Positions 17,381 to 26,002 are shown, numbered from the stretch's first letter. The stretch: 64,000 nt of DNA from an uncultured Lachnospiraceae bacterium (GCA_910586715.1 CAJUJG010000005.1:1-64000); one strand, 5' to 3'. Made by a program: numbers and translations. The notes: a model not told the origin generated them from the letters alone.

Positions 17381-18346
17381 TTACCGTTTCCGCGCCGTCA
17401 CGCTCACCCATTCGCCCTGATAGGTCACGTCAATTACTTCAAGTCCCGCCTGTGTCACCGCATCGCGCACGACCTGCTCCTTATTGTCAATAATCCCCGA
17501 TGTAATATAAATCCCGCCGGGTTTTAGCTGATTGACAATAACAGGCGTGAGCGGCACCAGCACATCCGCAAGAATATTTGCGACAACAATGTCATATTTT
17601 CCATATCCGACATGATCCTGCACCTCCTTATCGGTAATAATGTTCCCAATCATCATGTCAAAACTCGCAGGATTGATGTTGTTAGCCTTCATATTCTCCT
17701 GCACAGCCTCCACCGCACACGGGTCCAAATCCGTTCCCACCGCATGTTTAATACCGTACATCAAGGAAATAATTGCAAGAATCCCGCTGCCCGTTCCCAC
17801 GTCAAGCAGTTCTGTTTCAGGCGTAATGTATTTTTTCAACTGCCGGATGCAAAGCTGCGTCGTTTCATGCATTCCCGTGCCAAACGCCGTGCCGGGATCA
17901 ATATGAAGGATTTTCTTATCTTTATCCTCAGGCTTTACCTCCTCCCACGACGGAATTACAAGCAAATCGTCAATATAAAACTGATGAAAAAACTGCTTCC
18001 AGTTGTTAATCCAGTCAATATCCTCCGTTCCCGATACCATTACCGTACCCTCGCCCACATCCATAAAATTGCGCAGAGCATCAAGTTCCTCATTAATTTT
18101 TGCCGTCATTTCCTCTGTGTCCACAGGACTTTCCTCACTGTCCTCCACAAAAAAGCTCAAATACGCAATCCCGTCGTCCTCCGGTCCGTCAGGCAAAATA
18201 TCAACAAACATCTGTTCTTTCTCAAGCGGCGTAAGCGGCACCTTATCTTCAATCTGCGCTCCCTCAAGCCCAATATCATAAAGCGTGCTGATAATAATAT
18301 CCTCCGCATCCGTAATTGTCTTTACCGTAAATTTTTTCCACTTCAT
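17381..18346 (-). CDS. prmA: Ribosomal protein L11 methyltransferase
   Basis: A 321-residue class I methyltransferase that trimethylates ribosomal protein L11. The N-terminal substrate-recognition part starts MKWKKFTVKTITDAEDIIIS. The catalytic domain shows DPGTAFGTGMHETTQLCI (about 151-168), the AdoMet motif LLDVGTGSGILAI (about 180-192) and the DIVVANILADVLVPL (about 246-260) substrate motif. It is a conserved member of the hrcA operon. A terminator-like hairpin separates it from dnaJ. Downstream, the expected rsmE is displaced by accessory genes. Confidence 0.95.
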   Translation of the reverse strand: MKWKKFTVKTITDAEDIIISTLYDIGLEGAQIEDKVPLTPLEKEQMFVDILPDGPEDDGIAYLSFFVEDSEESPVDTEEMTAKINEELDALRNFMDVGEGTVMVSGTEDIDWINNWKQFFHQFYIDDLLVIPSWEEVKPEDKDKKILHIDPGTAFGTGMHETTQLCIRQLKKYITPETELLDVGTGSGILAIISLMYGIKHAVGTDLDPCAVEAVQENMKANNINPASFDMMIGNIITDKEVQDHVGYGKYDIVVANILADVLVPLTPVIVNQLKPGGIYITSGIIDNKEQVVRDAVTQAGLEVIDVTYQGEWVSVTARKR

Positions 18347-18377
18347 ATGTTTCCCCTTTCAACTGTCTTATTGAATC

Positions 18378-18432
18378 AAAAAAACTTCCGTACAATACAA
18401 TATCTTAACCAATATCATACCATACGGAAGTT
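18378..18432 (-). terminator. Probable terminator after dnaJ
   Basis: AACTTCCGTA (18383-18392) and TACGGAAGTT (18423-18432) form a perfect 10-bp stem with a 30-base loop. On the minus strand the stem runs into TTTTTTT. The large loop weakens it. It would reduce read-through from dnaJ into prmA. Confidence 0.6.
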
Positions 18433-18439
18433 CAAATTG

Positions 18440-19612
18440 CTATTTAAAAAAACCTTTGCGTTTCTTTTCCTTTTTCTCTTTTTCGTCATTCGGCTCGTTG
18501 TTTTCCATATTTTTCACGGCTTCCAAACTGTTCCCCGTCTCACTGTCAAACTTGCGCAAAAGCTCCTTTGCCTCGTTCGAAAGCTTCTCCGGTACCTGTA
18601 CGACAAGCGTCACATAATGGTCGCCGCGCACATCTTTGTTGCGGAGCGACGGAACGCCCTTTCCGCGCAATCTGACACGCGTGTCAGTTTGTGTGCCCGC
18701 TTTCACGTCGTACACAACCTTGCCGTCCACCGTATCAATCAGCACCTCTCCGCCAAGCGCCGCCACTGCAAAAGAAACCGGCACCGTCGAGAATATGTTC
18801 ATATCCTGCCTTTGGAAAATCGGGTGTCTGTCAACCACAACCTCTACCAGCAAATCGCCGCGCGGACCGCCGTTGACGCCCGGCTCGCCCTTATCCCTGA
18901 TACGCACGCTCTGCCCGTTATCGATACCTGCGGGAATGGATACCTGTATCTTCTTCCTGCCCGAAATATATCCGCTTCCGCCGCAGTCAGGACACTTATC
19001 CTTGATGGTCTTTCCGGTACCGCCGCAGTCAGGACACGTCTGCGAGTTCTGAATGGTTCCAAACGGCGTCTGACGTCTTGTCACCACCTGACCGCGTCCG
19101 CCGCAGCGATGGCACGTCTCCGGTGAAGTTCCGGGTTTTGCACCGCTTCCGTTACAGGTCTTACACGTATCCTTGAGATTTAAGTCAAGCTCTTTTTCTA
19201 CGCCAAACACAGCCTCCGAAAATGTGATTCGGACACTGGTGCGCAGATTTGCGCCTCTCATTGGTCCATTGCTTGAACGGCGGCTGCCGCCACCGAAAAA
19301 GTCGCCAAAAATATCTCCAAATATGTCAGAAAAATCGGCGCCGCCAAAGTCAAAGCCACCAAAGCCGCCGGCGCCGCCGCCTTCAAACGCAGCATGACCA
19401 AACTGGTCATACTGGCGTCTCTTTTCAGGATCACTCAGCACCGCATATGCCTCTGATGCCTCTTTAAATTTCTTTTCGGCTTCAGCGTCACCCGGATTCA
19501 TATCAGGGTGATACTTCTTGGCAAGCTGTCTGTATGCTTTTTTAATTGAAGCATCGTCAGCGCCGCGCTCGACGCCCAATACCTCATAGTAATCTCTTTT
19601 TTGTTCTGCCAT
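18440..19612 (-). CDS. dnaJ: Chaperone DnaJ (Hsp40)
   Basis: A 390-residue type I J-protein, co-chaperone of DnaK. Residues 1-70 form the J domain with HPD (KKYHPDMNPGD, about 33-43). A Gly/Phe-rich linker (about 75-120) follows. The zinc-binding region has four CxxCxGxG-type repeats: CKTCNGSGAKPG, CHRCGGRGQV, CPDCGGTGKT and CPDCGGSGYI (about 149-214). C-terminal substrate domains follow. The Lys-rich tail (EKKEKKRKGFFK) is unusual but short. A TGACACNNGTGTCA palindrome lies in its DTRV codons. Confidence 0.97.
   Translation of the reverse strand: MAEQKRDYYEVLGVERGADDASIKKAYRQLAKKYHPDMNPGDAEAEKKFKEASEAYAVLSDPEKRRQYDQFGHAAFEGGGAGGFGGFDFGGADFSDIFGDIFGDFFGGGSRRSSNGPMRGANLRTSVRITFSEAVFGVEKELDLNLKDTCKTCNGSGAKPGTSPETCHRCGGRGQVVTRRQTPFGTIQNSQTCPDCGGTGKTIKDKCPDCGGSGYISGRKKIQVSIPAGIDNGQSVRIRDKGEPGVNGGPRGDLLVEVVVDRHPIFQRQDMNIFSTVPVSFAVAALGGEVLIDTVDGKVVYDVKAGTQTDTRVRLRGKGVPSLRNKDVRGDHYVTLVVQVPEKLSNEAKELLRKFDSETGNSLEAVKNMENNEPNDEKEKKEKKRKGFFK
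18673..18686. repeat. TGACACNNGTGTCA palindrome, copy 2 (in dnaJ)
   Basis: TGACAC-GC-GTGTCA, with one additional C/G pair on each side (18672-18687). Read on the coding strand it covers Asp-Thr-Arg-Val. Confidence 0.7.
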
Positions 19613-19650
19613 AGTTTTAGCCTTTCTTAATTTACAGTATATTATGCTAC

Positions 19651-19731
19651 ATAAAGAGCGCCTCCCTTTGGCGTTCTTTTAAACGAAACTTAGAAAATCT
19701 TAGGCATCGTTTTTTGATGCCTTAGATTTTC
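19651..19731 (-). other. Two hairpins between dnaK and dnaJ
   Basis: At 19693-19731, GAAAATCTTAGGCATC pairs with GATGCCTTAGATTTTC over 16 positions with one T-T mismatch and a 7-base loop. At about 19658-19680, AGAGCGCC pairs with GGCGTTCT with one mismatch. Neither has a clean T-run on the minus strand. They probably attenuate or stabilise the dnaK message, as is common at this position. Confidence 0.55.
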
Positions 19732-19741
19732 TTTTCGTTTT

Positions 19742-21616
19742 TTAAACCTCTCTGTAATCTCCGTCTACAACGTCATCTGCTGCGCCCGTGTCTGCCTGTG
19801 CGGCGCCGCCCATGTCCGCACCGCCCATGTCAGGACCTGCGCCTGCCGTACCCTGCATGTTCTCATACATCTTTGTGAAAAGGTTCTGCGCCTTTGACAT
19901 CAGCGCTTCCTGTTTGCTCTTTAACTCTCCAACCTGATCCTCTGTCATTTCGGCGTCCTTTGTGCTCTCAAGGAAAGACTTGATGTCGTTTAAGTCTGCC
20001 TCTAACGATGCCTTCTCGTTTGCGTCAATCTTATCGCCTACTTCTGTCAATGCCTTCTCTGTTTGGAATACAAACGAATCCGCATCGTTTCTTGCGTCGA
20101 TTGCTTCCTTACGCTTCTTATCCTGTGCCTCATACTCCGCAGCTTCTTTTACTGCCTTCTCAATATCCTCATCAGACATGTTGGAGCCTGCCGTAATTGT
20201 GATATGCTGCTCTTTGCCTGTACCCAAATCCTTAGCGGATACGTTTACAATACCGTTTGCATCAATGTCAAACGTTACCTCAATCTGCGGAACCCCGCGT
20301 CTTGCAGGCGGAATACCGTCAAGACGGAACTGTCCGAGCGACTTGTTGTCTCTTGCAAATTGACGTTCACCCTGTACAACGTTTATATCAACCGCTGTCT
20401 GATTGTCTGCCGCCGTTGAGAAGATTTGGCTCTTCTTTGTCGGAATGGTTGTATTTCTCTCAATTAACTTCGTCGCAACGCCGCCCATTGTCTCGATTGA
20501 AAGAGAAAGCGGTGTAACGTCGAGAAGCAGGATTTCACCTGCGCCTGCGTCGCCTGCAAGCTTACCGCCCTGAATAGACGCACCGATTGCCACGCACTCA
20601 TCCGGATTGAGGGACTTGCTCGGCTCTTTGCCCGTGAGCTGTCTTACCTTATCCTGCACTGCCGGAATACGTGTTGAACCGCCTACCAAAAGTACCTGAC
20701 CGATTTCCGATGCCGTCAGACCTGCGTCACGCAATGCGTTCTGTACAGGGATTGCCGTCTTTTCTACCAAATCGTTTGTCAGCTCGTCGAACTTTGCTCT
20801 TGTCAGGTTCATGTCGAAATGAAGCGGTCCGTTTGCGTTCATGCTGATAAACGGAAGGTTAATGTTTGTCGTTGTTGCGGAAGAAAGCTCTTTTTTCGCC
20901 TTTTCTGCCGCTTCCTTTAAACGCTGCATTGCCATCTTGTCGCTGGAAAGATCTACGCCGTTCTGACCCTTAAACTCGCTTACCATCCAGTCAATCAGCT
21001 TATTATCAAAGTCGTCGCCGCCAAGATGTGTGTCGCCGTTTGTCGCAAGCACCTCGATAACGCCGTCGCCGATTTCGATAATGGATACGTCGAATGTACC
21101 GCCGCCAAGGTCATATACTAAAATCTTCTGCTCTTTTTCATTGTCAAGACCATAAGCCAAAGCTGCCGCTGTCGGCTCGTTGATAATACGCTTTACGTCA
21201 AGACCCGCAATCTTGCCTGCGTCCTTTGTCGCCTGACGCTGTGCGTCGTTGAAATATGCGGGAACCGTGATAACCGCCTCGGAAATCTTCTCTCCCAAAT
21301 AGCTCTCCGCGTCCGCTTTGAGCTTCTGCAGAATCATTGCGGAAATCTGCTGCGGCGAATATTTCTTGTCATCGATTGTCCTGCCATTATCCGTACCCAT
21401 GTCACGCTTAATTGACGCAATGGTCTTCTCTGCGTTCGTCACTGCCTGACGCTTTGCCGGCTCGCCGACAAGTCTTTCGCCGGTCTTTGTGAATGCCACT
21501 ACGGAAGGTGTTGTCCTTGCTCCCTCTGTATTTGCGATAACGGTGGGCTTACCGCCCTCCATAACTGCCACGCAGCTATTTGTTGTACCTAAGTCAATAC
21601 CAATAATCTTTGCCAT
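19742..21616 (-). CDS. dnaK: Chaperone DnaK (Hsp70)
   Basis: A 624-residue Hsp70. The N-terminal ATPase domain carries GIDLGTTNSCVAVMEGG (5-21), VPAYFNDAQRQATKDAG (about 118-134), the phosphate loop VYDLGGGTFDVSI and LLVGGSTRIPAVQ (about 308-320). The substrate-binding domain begins near LLLDVTPLSLSIETMGG (about 368). The lid ends in a Gly/Met/Ala-rich tail (MQGTAGAGPDMGGADMGG) and the acidic DDVVDGDYREV, equivalent to the EEVD-like bacterial end. Its length is slightly below the E. coli protein, as usual for Firmicutes. It lies between grpE and dnaJ. Confidence 0.98.
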   Translation of the reverse strand: MAKIIGIDLGTTNSCVAVMEGGKPTVIANTEGARTTPSVVAFTKTGERLVGEPAKRQAVTNAEKTIASIKRDMGTDNGRTIDDKKYSPQQISAMILQKLKADAESYLGEKISEAVITVPAYFNDAQRQATKDAGKIAGLDVKRIINEPTAAALAYGLDNEKEQKILVYDLGGGTFDVSIIEIGDGVIEVLATNGDTHLGGDDFDNKLIDWMVSEFKGQNGVDLSSDKMAMQRLKEAAEKAKKELSSATTTNINLPFISMNANGPLHFDMNLTRAKFDELTNDLVEKTAIPVQNALRDAGLTASEIGQVLLVGGSTRIPAVQDKVRQLTGKEPSKSLNPDECVAIGASIQGGKLAGDAGAGEILLLDVTPLSLSIETMGGVATKLIERNTTIPTKKSQIFSTAADNQTAVDINVVQGERQFARDNKSLGQFRLDGIPPARRGVPQIEVTFDIDANGIVNVSAKDLGTGKEQHITITAGSNMSDEDIEKAVKEAAEYEAQDKKRKEAIDARNDADSFVFQTEKALTEVGDKIDANEKASLEADLNDIKSFLESTKDAEMTEDQVGELKSKQEALMSKAQNLFTKMYENMQGTAGAGPDMGGADMGGAAQADTGAADDVVDGDYREV

Positions 21617-21682
21617 GATGTTTCTCCTCCTACATATTTGAAATCATTTCAATTTGTTCTCATTTTTTACTTTTTTCGTACT

Positions 21683-22318
21683 TTATTCCACAACGGCTAC
21701 CATGCTGTGGCGCACGACGCCGTCACGGTATGTGTAACCTTTTTGAAGCTCCTGTGCAATAATGCCCGATTCATATTCCTCACTTGCAACCTGCATTACC
21801 GCATTGTGCAGCTCGGGATTAAACTCGCAGCCGACTGCCTCGATTGGCTTTACTTCAAGCTTTTCAAGCTCCGTGATAAGCTGCTTATAAACCATGTTCA
21901 TGCCCTCGGCAAACGGTTCCTTCATTTCCTCCTCGGAAAGTCCTGCAAGCCCCCGCTCAAAGTTATCTACCACCGGAAGGATTTTTTCAACAACGCTTTT
22001 TGCTCCGGTTTCAAACATTGCCGCTTTTTCCTTTTCGGAGCGCTTGCGGAAATTATCGAACTCTGCCATTTGACGCTTTACACGATCTTCCAGTTCATCT
22101 ACTTTTTCCTGAAGCTTGTTAGGCTTTTTTTCTTTTCCCAACAGCGATTTTTTCTTTCCTTTTTTTTCATTCGGATCTGCATCCTGCGCCGTATCCTGCT
22201 CTGCTGCGTCAGCCTCCTGAGGACTTTCTTCCTCCAAATTTTTGTCTTCGGAAACAGTTTCCTGTGAATCCGTATTCTCTAAATCCTGTTTGTCTAAATC
22301 CTTTTCTTCCACGCTCAA
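21683..22318 (-). CDS. grpE: Nucleotide exchange factor GrpE
   Basis: A 211-residue GrpE. Residues 1-65 are acidic and disordered (EEKDLDKQDLENTDSQETV...). A coiled coil follows (KPNKLQEKVDELEDRVKRQM, about 66-85). The conserved core is EFDNFRKRSEKEKAAMFETG (about 89-108), and the C-terminal beta domain has LHNAVMQVASEEYESGIIAQ followed by LQKGYTYRDGVVRHSMVAVV. It releases ADP from DnaK. It lies 34 bases after hrcA in the CIRCE-controlled operon. Confidence 0.96.
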   Translation of the reverse strand: MSVEEKDLDKQDLENTDSQETVSEDKNLEEESPQEADAAEQDTAQDADPNEKKGKKKSLLGKEKKPNKLQEKVDELEDRVKRQMAEFDNFRKRSEKEKAAMFETGAKSVVEKILPVVDNFERGLAGLSEEEMKEPFAEGMNMVYKQLITELEKLEVKPIEAVGCEFNPELHNAVMQVASEEYESGIIAQELQKGYTYRDGVVRHSMVAVVE

Positions 22319-22352
22319 TCGTCGTCCTTTCCATATTATAATAATCTATCGT

Positions 22353-23414
22353 TCAAGTCTGCCCGTCATCTTTTTTGTAAATGGTGTCCAGCTGGCTTTT
22401 TAACGTTTTCAATGTATCAATTACCTTGTCATAATCCATTCGTCTTGGTCCGATAATACCGATGGTTCCTTTCACACCCTCCTCAAGCTCGTAGGTCGCC
22501 GTAACCACGCTGCAATCCTTCATCGTCTTGACCGGCGTTTCATTTCCGATATAAACCTGTATGCCCGTTCCTGTCTCATCGGTGAGCGTTTCATTGACCA
22601 ACTCGGTCAGAAGCTGTTTTTCCTCAAACGTTGTAATCAGCTCACTTGCCCTTTGATTGTCCGCAAGCTCGGGATATTTGAAAATGTTGTTTGCGCCGCT
22701 TGTGTAGATTTCAATGTTCTCGTCATTTTTAATCTGTGACGCCACCGCATCCATCACTTCCGCTACAATGCCTGCATGGTCACCTGCCTGCTGTTTTAAT
22801 TTTGCGATCATCGCAAGGTTGATTTCCTCAATTGGCAGTCCGTTTAAGTTTGTGTTCAGCAGGATATTCAGCTTCAAAAGCGTTTCGTCGTCAAGCGGGT
22901 CGCCGACGGTAATCATGCTGTTTTTAATCACATTTCCCTCGACCACAATCGTCGTAAGCAGCTGATGTTTGTCAACTCTTGAGAGCTGGATAAATTTGAG
23001 CTTATTTCCCCTGACCTGCGGCGCCGAAATCATGGTCGCGTAGTTTGTGTTTGCAGCAAGCATTTTTGCCATCTGCTTGAGCACCGACTCCATCTTGTCT
23101 TCCCGCTCAAGGAGAATGCGCTGCATTTCTTTGACCTCCTGCGTCGCCTGATTGAGCTGCTCTTCTTTCTCAAGCATCATGCGGTCCACATACAGCCGGT
23201 AGCCTTTGTCCGAAGGGATACGTCCCGCGGAGGTATGCGGCTGAAGAATATAGCCAAGCTCCTCCAAGTCGGACATTTCATTTCGGATTGTGGCGGAGCT
23301 TAGGTTCAAATCCGTGTACTTTGAAATTGTCCTGCTGCCTACAGGCTCGCCCGTCTCCAAATAATTTCGGATAATCGCCTGCAGAATTTTCAGCTTCCGC
23401 TCGTCTAAGTCCAA
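22353..23414 (-). CDS. hrcA: Heat-inducible transcription repressor HrcA
   Basis: About 353 residues. The N-terminal winged helix reads LDERKLKILQAIIRNYLETG then EPVGSRTISK and LSSATIRNEMSDLEELGYI, ending in the HTSAGRIPSDKGYRLYVD motif (about 60-77). I choose a TTG start at 23414 (LDLDERKL), which has AAAGGGG nine bases upstream. An earlier in-frame GTG at 23459 falls inside the CIRCE operator and lacks a binding site. HrcA binds CIRCE and represses this operon, relieved when GroEL is titrated by unfolded protein. Confidence 0.95.
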   Translation of the reverse strand: MDLDERKLKILQAIIRNYLETGEPVGSRTISKYTDLNLSSATIRNEMSDLEELGYILQPHTSAGRIPSDKGYRLYVDRMMLEKEEQLNQATQEVKEMQRILLEREDKMESVLKQMAKMLAANTNYATMISAPQVRGNKLKFIQLSRVDKHQLLTTIVVEGNVIKNSMITVGDPLDDETLLKLNILLNTNLNGLPIEEINLAMIAKLKQQAGDHAGIVAEVMDAVASQIKNDENIEIYTSGANNIFKYPELADNQRASELITTFEEKQLLTELVNETLTDETGTGIQVYIGNETPVKTMKDCSVVTATYELEEGVKGTIGIIGPRRMDYDKVIDTLKTLKSQLDTIYKKDDGQT

Positions 23415-23452
23415 CCTGCCACGCCCCTTTCTGACTGATGTTTGAGAATTTA

Positions 23453-23479
23453 TTAGCACTCTTTGTTATTGAGTGCTAA
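23453..23479 (-). promoter_or_regulatory. CIRCE operator
   Basis: TTAGCACTC, nine bases, GAGTGCTAA: a perfect match to the consensus inverted repeat bound by HrcA. It lies about 40 bases upstream of the chosen hrcA start, so the operon is autoregulated. Confidence 0.98.
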
Positions 23480-23493
23480 TATTTACATATACT

Positions 23494-23522
23494 AACTTAC
23501 TACTTTCCAAAATTATTGTCAA
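23494..23522 (-). promoter_or_regulatory. Sigma-A promoter of the hrcA operon
   Basis: On the minus strand TTGACA (23522-23517) is a perfect -35. Seventeen bases later is TAAGTT as a poor -10. CIRCE begins 14 bases beyond, so bound HrcA would cover the transcription start. Confidence 0.6.
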
Positions 23523-23564
23523 CAATCTTTTTGGAATTATTTATAAACATTTTCTAAAAAAGCA

Positions 23565-23593
23565 TTGGCGAATCACTTTTTTGCTCGTATAAT
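23565..23593 (+). promoter_or_regulatory. Sigma-A promoter of the secreted-protein gene at 23652
   Basis: TTGGCG (23565-23570), 17 bases, TATAAT (23588-23593). It lies 58 bases before the start codon and is divergent from the hrcA promoter. Confidence 0.7.
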
Positions 23594-23651
23594 GAGCTTA
23601 CAAATGAAGTAAGACCATTTTTGACTTGTATTTTATGTGGAGGCAAGGCAT

Positions 23652-24566
23652 ATGAACCGGAATCATTGGAACATGCTGATACCATTTATGATATTCGTTT
23701 TCGGATTTGGAAGCGTTTATTTCTATTCATATGGGGTACAAAATACGCGCTCGGAAAAAACATCTTTTGAAGATGCACGCACACAGATGACGTCGTCTGC
23801 CGTTTCGGACAGTGCGCCTTTTGAAAGCGCATTTCAAACCACGGAGGCACCGGAAACAAACGAAAGCGTTACCATGCCCGATGCCATGACAAGCTCCGAA
23901 CCGCAGTCACAGGAAGAAGCAAAGGACGATTCTACGGAATTGGAAACAGGCATTGTTACGGACGGCACCGTCTATGAAAAGCTGATGAGCGGAAATTTTG
24001 CGTGTTTAATGGATGATGACTGGGAAGCAATGGAACGCGATTATCATATTATGGTGGAAAATGGGACCGCCGAGTGGCGTCAGATTGATTTAAACGGGGA
24101 TGGAACGGACGATTTGATTTTGCAGGAAACACGCGATAGTTGGGAGGATATCAAGTCAATCGCAGGCATTTTTGACTGTAGGGAAGGGCAGGAGAAATGC
24201 GTTTTTTGGGACGTAAACGATTATTCGGAATTTATGTTCTGCGGCAGCACAGGCGAGCTGATGTACTATGCGTCCTATTATGGGGGCGTCCTCTCAATGG
24301 AGCCGTATACGCATTATTATTATGACACGGAATGGAACCGCATTAAAGATTACACGATTATCGCTTATCGGATTGAAGCTTCTGAAAGCGAACCAATTGG
24401 GGAGGACTGGATTGAAAACCATCCCGATATGGCGGAAAACGGGGATTATTACCGGAAATACGTCGGGGATGATGAAACGGGAGAAATTTTGACATTTTCG
24501 GAATTTGTTTCAATCTATGAAACGGAAACCGGATTTACGTTTGATAATTCCTATTTTGGGAAATAG
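23652..24566 (+). CDS. Membrane-anchored or secreted protein, unknown function
   Basis: About 304 residues. An N-terminal hydrophobic segment (MLIPFMIFVFGFGSVYFYSY, about 8-27) acts as signal anchor. A Ser/Thr/Glu-rich linker of about 75 residues follows. The globular part has EWRQIDLNGDGTDDLILQET (about 133-152), a calcium-binding-like DxNxDGxxD loop seen in FG-GAP/VCBS and dockerin-like repeats, then many Tyr and Asp residues. The ATG at 23652 has GGAGG eight bases upstream and is preferred over a GTG five codons earlier. It is a single-gene unit with its own promoter and terminator. Confidence 0.7.
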   Translation: MNRNHWNMLIPFMIFVFGFGSVYFYSYGVQNTRSEKTSFEDARTQMTSSAVSDSAPFESAFQTTEAPETNESVTMPDAMTSSEPQSQEEAKDDSTELETGIVTDGTVYEKLMSGNFACLMDDDWEAMERDYHIMVENGTAEWRQIDLNGDGTDDLILQETRDSWEDIKSIAGIFDCREGQEKCVFWDVNDYSEFMFCGSTGELMYYASYYGGVLSMEPYTHYYYDTEWNRIKDYTIIAYRIEASESEPIGEDWIENHPDMAENGDYYRKYVGDDETGEILTFSEFVSIYETETGFTFDNSYFGK

Positions 24567-24618
24567 GAAGGGGCGGCTGTTATGATGATGATATGATACG
24601 CCGCCCTTTCCTGTTTTT
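24566..24618 (+). terminator. Rho-independent terminator
   Basis: GGAAGGGGCGGC (24566-24577) pairs with GCCGCCCTTTCC (24600-24611) with one mismatch, followed by TGTTTTTTA. It overlaps the stop codon region of the upstream gene. Confidence 0.8.
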
Positions 24619-24682
24619 TAGTTAAATTAAACTTGTTTATTTGTTAAATACTTAAAATGGCTATTTCTCGCATTGTGAAAAT

Positions 24683-25024
24683 TTAGACAAATTCATCGCG
24701 CATCGGATTGAAGATGTCAACCAAAATTCCCTCTTTTAAGCAGACACAGCCATGCTCAATTCCGTTTCGCTTTAACAGCACATCGCCTGCATTTACAATC
24801 TTCTTTTCCTCACCAACCGTAAACTCAAACTGCCCTGACGCGACATATGTGATCTGCGTGTGCGGATGGCTGTGCATTGCGCCGATTGCGCCTTCCTTAA
24901 AATGGTTTTCGACACACATCATTTCATCGGCGTATGCCATGATTTTGCGCTCTACGCCCTCGCCGCAAGGCTCGGCGTCGATTTCAGTGTTGAAGTTCCA
25001 AATGTTGTTTTTTGCTGTTTTCAT
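24683..25024 (-). CDS. Cupin-domain protein
   Basis: A 113-residue single-cupin protein. The metal-binding motif 1 is visible as HSHPHTQITYVASGQFEFTV (about 56-75) and motif 2 as AGDVLLKRNGIEHGCVCLKEG (about 84-104), giving the usual His/Glu set. It resembles small clostridial cupins, often found near sugar or uronate genes, but no substrate can be named. It has a short 22-base gap to the gene upstream and may be co-transcribed with it. Confidence 0.85.
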   Translation of the reverse strand: MKTAKNNIWNFNTEIDAEPCGEGVERKIMAYADEMMCVENHFKEGAIGAMHSHPHTQITYVASGQFEFTVGEEKKIVNAGDVLLKRNGIEHGCVCLKEGILVDIFNPMRDEFV

Positions 25025-25046
25025 AGTGGTTAGATTCCTTTCTTAA

Positions 25047-25379
25047 TTACATAAAATTTTCTGTTTCTTCCTCATTGCTTTCTTTTATCATATCCGTTAA
25101 TTCATGAACATCTCCAATGTCCGCAACGTCCATTCTTGTAAGACAGTTTCTTAGCCAGGGACAGGAAGCATTCAATTCATCAACCAAGTCATAAACTTCA
25201 TGCGCAGACATTTTTTCAATAGAACAGTATACAGAACCTTGTCTATGCTCAAAACAGTTCGTTTTGCAGAAAAAGCCATTTAACTGCTCATACCCTTTCG
25301 CATAATTTCCCTCTCCAAATTCTTTTTTTAAGTCCTCCACTTTTAAGCCAAATGTAATCTCTTTTCTATGCTTATTCAT
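25047..25379 (-). CDS. Uncharacterised 110-residue protein
   Basis: I do not recognise this protein. It has five Cys (FFCKTNCFEHRQGSVYC and CPWLRNC), which could bind metal, and an acidic C-terminus (ESNEEETENFM). Its start codon overlaps the stop of the upstream, frameshifted gene (GGATGA), so the two were probably translated together. No signal peptide or membrane segment is visible. A start without a strong ribosome site supports coupling to the upstream gene. Confidence 0.5.
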   Translation of the reverse strand: MNKHRKEITFGLKVEDLKKEFGEGNYAKGYEQLNGFFCKTNCFEHRQGSVYCSIEKMSAHEVYDLVDELNASCPWLRNCLTRMDVADIGDVHELTDMIKESNEEETENFM

Positions 25380-25677
25380 CCTATGTTCAGTTTCCTCTTA
25401 TAGTGTTTTGCTAAATCATCTACTTCATCGCCAACATATAATACCCATGTTTTTACAAACGGCAAAAACCATTCCTGTTTTTTAAGATACAACACCATCA
25501 GTCCAAAATTAGAAAAACCCTTATCATCGCCATTGCCTATAAATAACCCACTCTCATTTTTTTTCGTTATTCCTTTTTTTTGGCAACTTCACTCACCATA
25601 GTATTTATTTGTTCTACCGAATACGCTCCGCTCTGCTTAATCTTTTTTTCATCCATTTGAACTTCCATTTTCATCAT
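25376..25677 (-). pseudogene. Frameshifted small gene upstream of the 110-residue protein
   Basis: AGGAGA eight bases before ATG (25677) starts MMKMEVQMDEKKIKQSGAYS..., which ends at TAA after VAKKKE (25567). The next frame continues without a stop as GITKKNESGLFIGNGDDKG and FSNFGLMVLYLKKQEWFLP to TGA at 25376, overlapping the next gene's ATG. One additional A in the eight-A run at 25574-25581 joins the frames into about 100 residues. The family is unknown. It could be a true frameshift or an assembly error in a homopolymer. Confidence 0.65.
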
Positions 25678-25873
25678 AATCTCATTCTCCTATCCGAAGT
25701 TTTATGGCAATTTCCTATTACTTCCTTTTTTTCAAAACCAAAGCTTTTTCTTTATCATACCATGCGCCCCCTCAAATTACCACCCCGAAAAAACTCCCAA
25801 AATCCAGTCCCGAAAATTTTTACCAGCATACCGCGCCGTATCCCCGCAAAAAATAAAACCGTAACCCGTTGTA
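25678..25873. other. Intergenic stretch with no supported gene
   Basis: An AT- then C-rich stretch upstream of repeat copy B. A plus-strand frame here is rich in Pro, Lys and Arg and has no ribosome site. I see no gene. A sporulation sigma factor promoter for cotJ would be expected in this region, but I cannot identify one with confidence. Confidence 0.4.
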
Positions 25874-26002
25874 AAGTCAACAACCCCGCTACAAGTAACA
25901 AGGCATCAATCCTGTAAAGCTAACGACTAGCGGGGTTGTTGACCCTCGCGGCATTCGCCAAATGTCTGCTTCGCATACGCTTGGCTCATTGCTCGCGGGA
26001 AT
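25874..26002 (+). repeat. Structured dispersed repeat, copy B
   Basis: AAGTCAACAACCCCGCT pairs with AGCGGGGTTGTTGACC over about 15 bp around a 40-base loop. The constant part GACCCTCGCGGCATTCGCC, AAATGTCTGC, ACGCTTGGCTCATTGCTCG, CGGGAAT follows. It ends 35 bases before the cotJA-cotJB start codon. Confidence 0.8.

Noticed and set aside
17612..19126. A 504-codon plus-strand open frame opposite prmA and dnaJ
   Set aside because: It runs antisense to two well-supported genes, is extremely rich in Arg, His and Leu and has no ribosome site. It is a by-product of codon use on the other strand.
25609..25917. Plus-strand open frame of about 100 codons before the cotJ genes
   Set aside because: It has no ribosome site, a Pro/Lys/Arg-biased composition and overlaps a supported minus-strand gene and repeat copy B.
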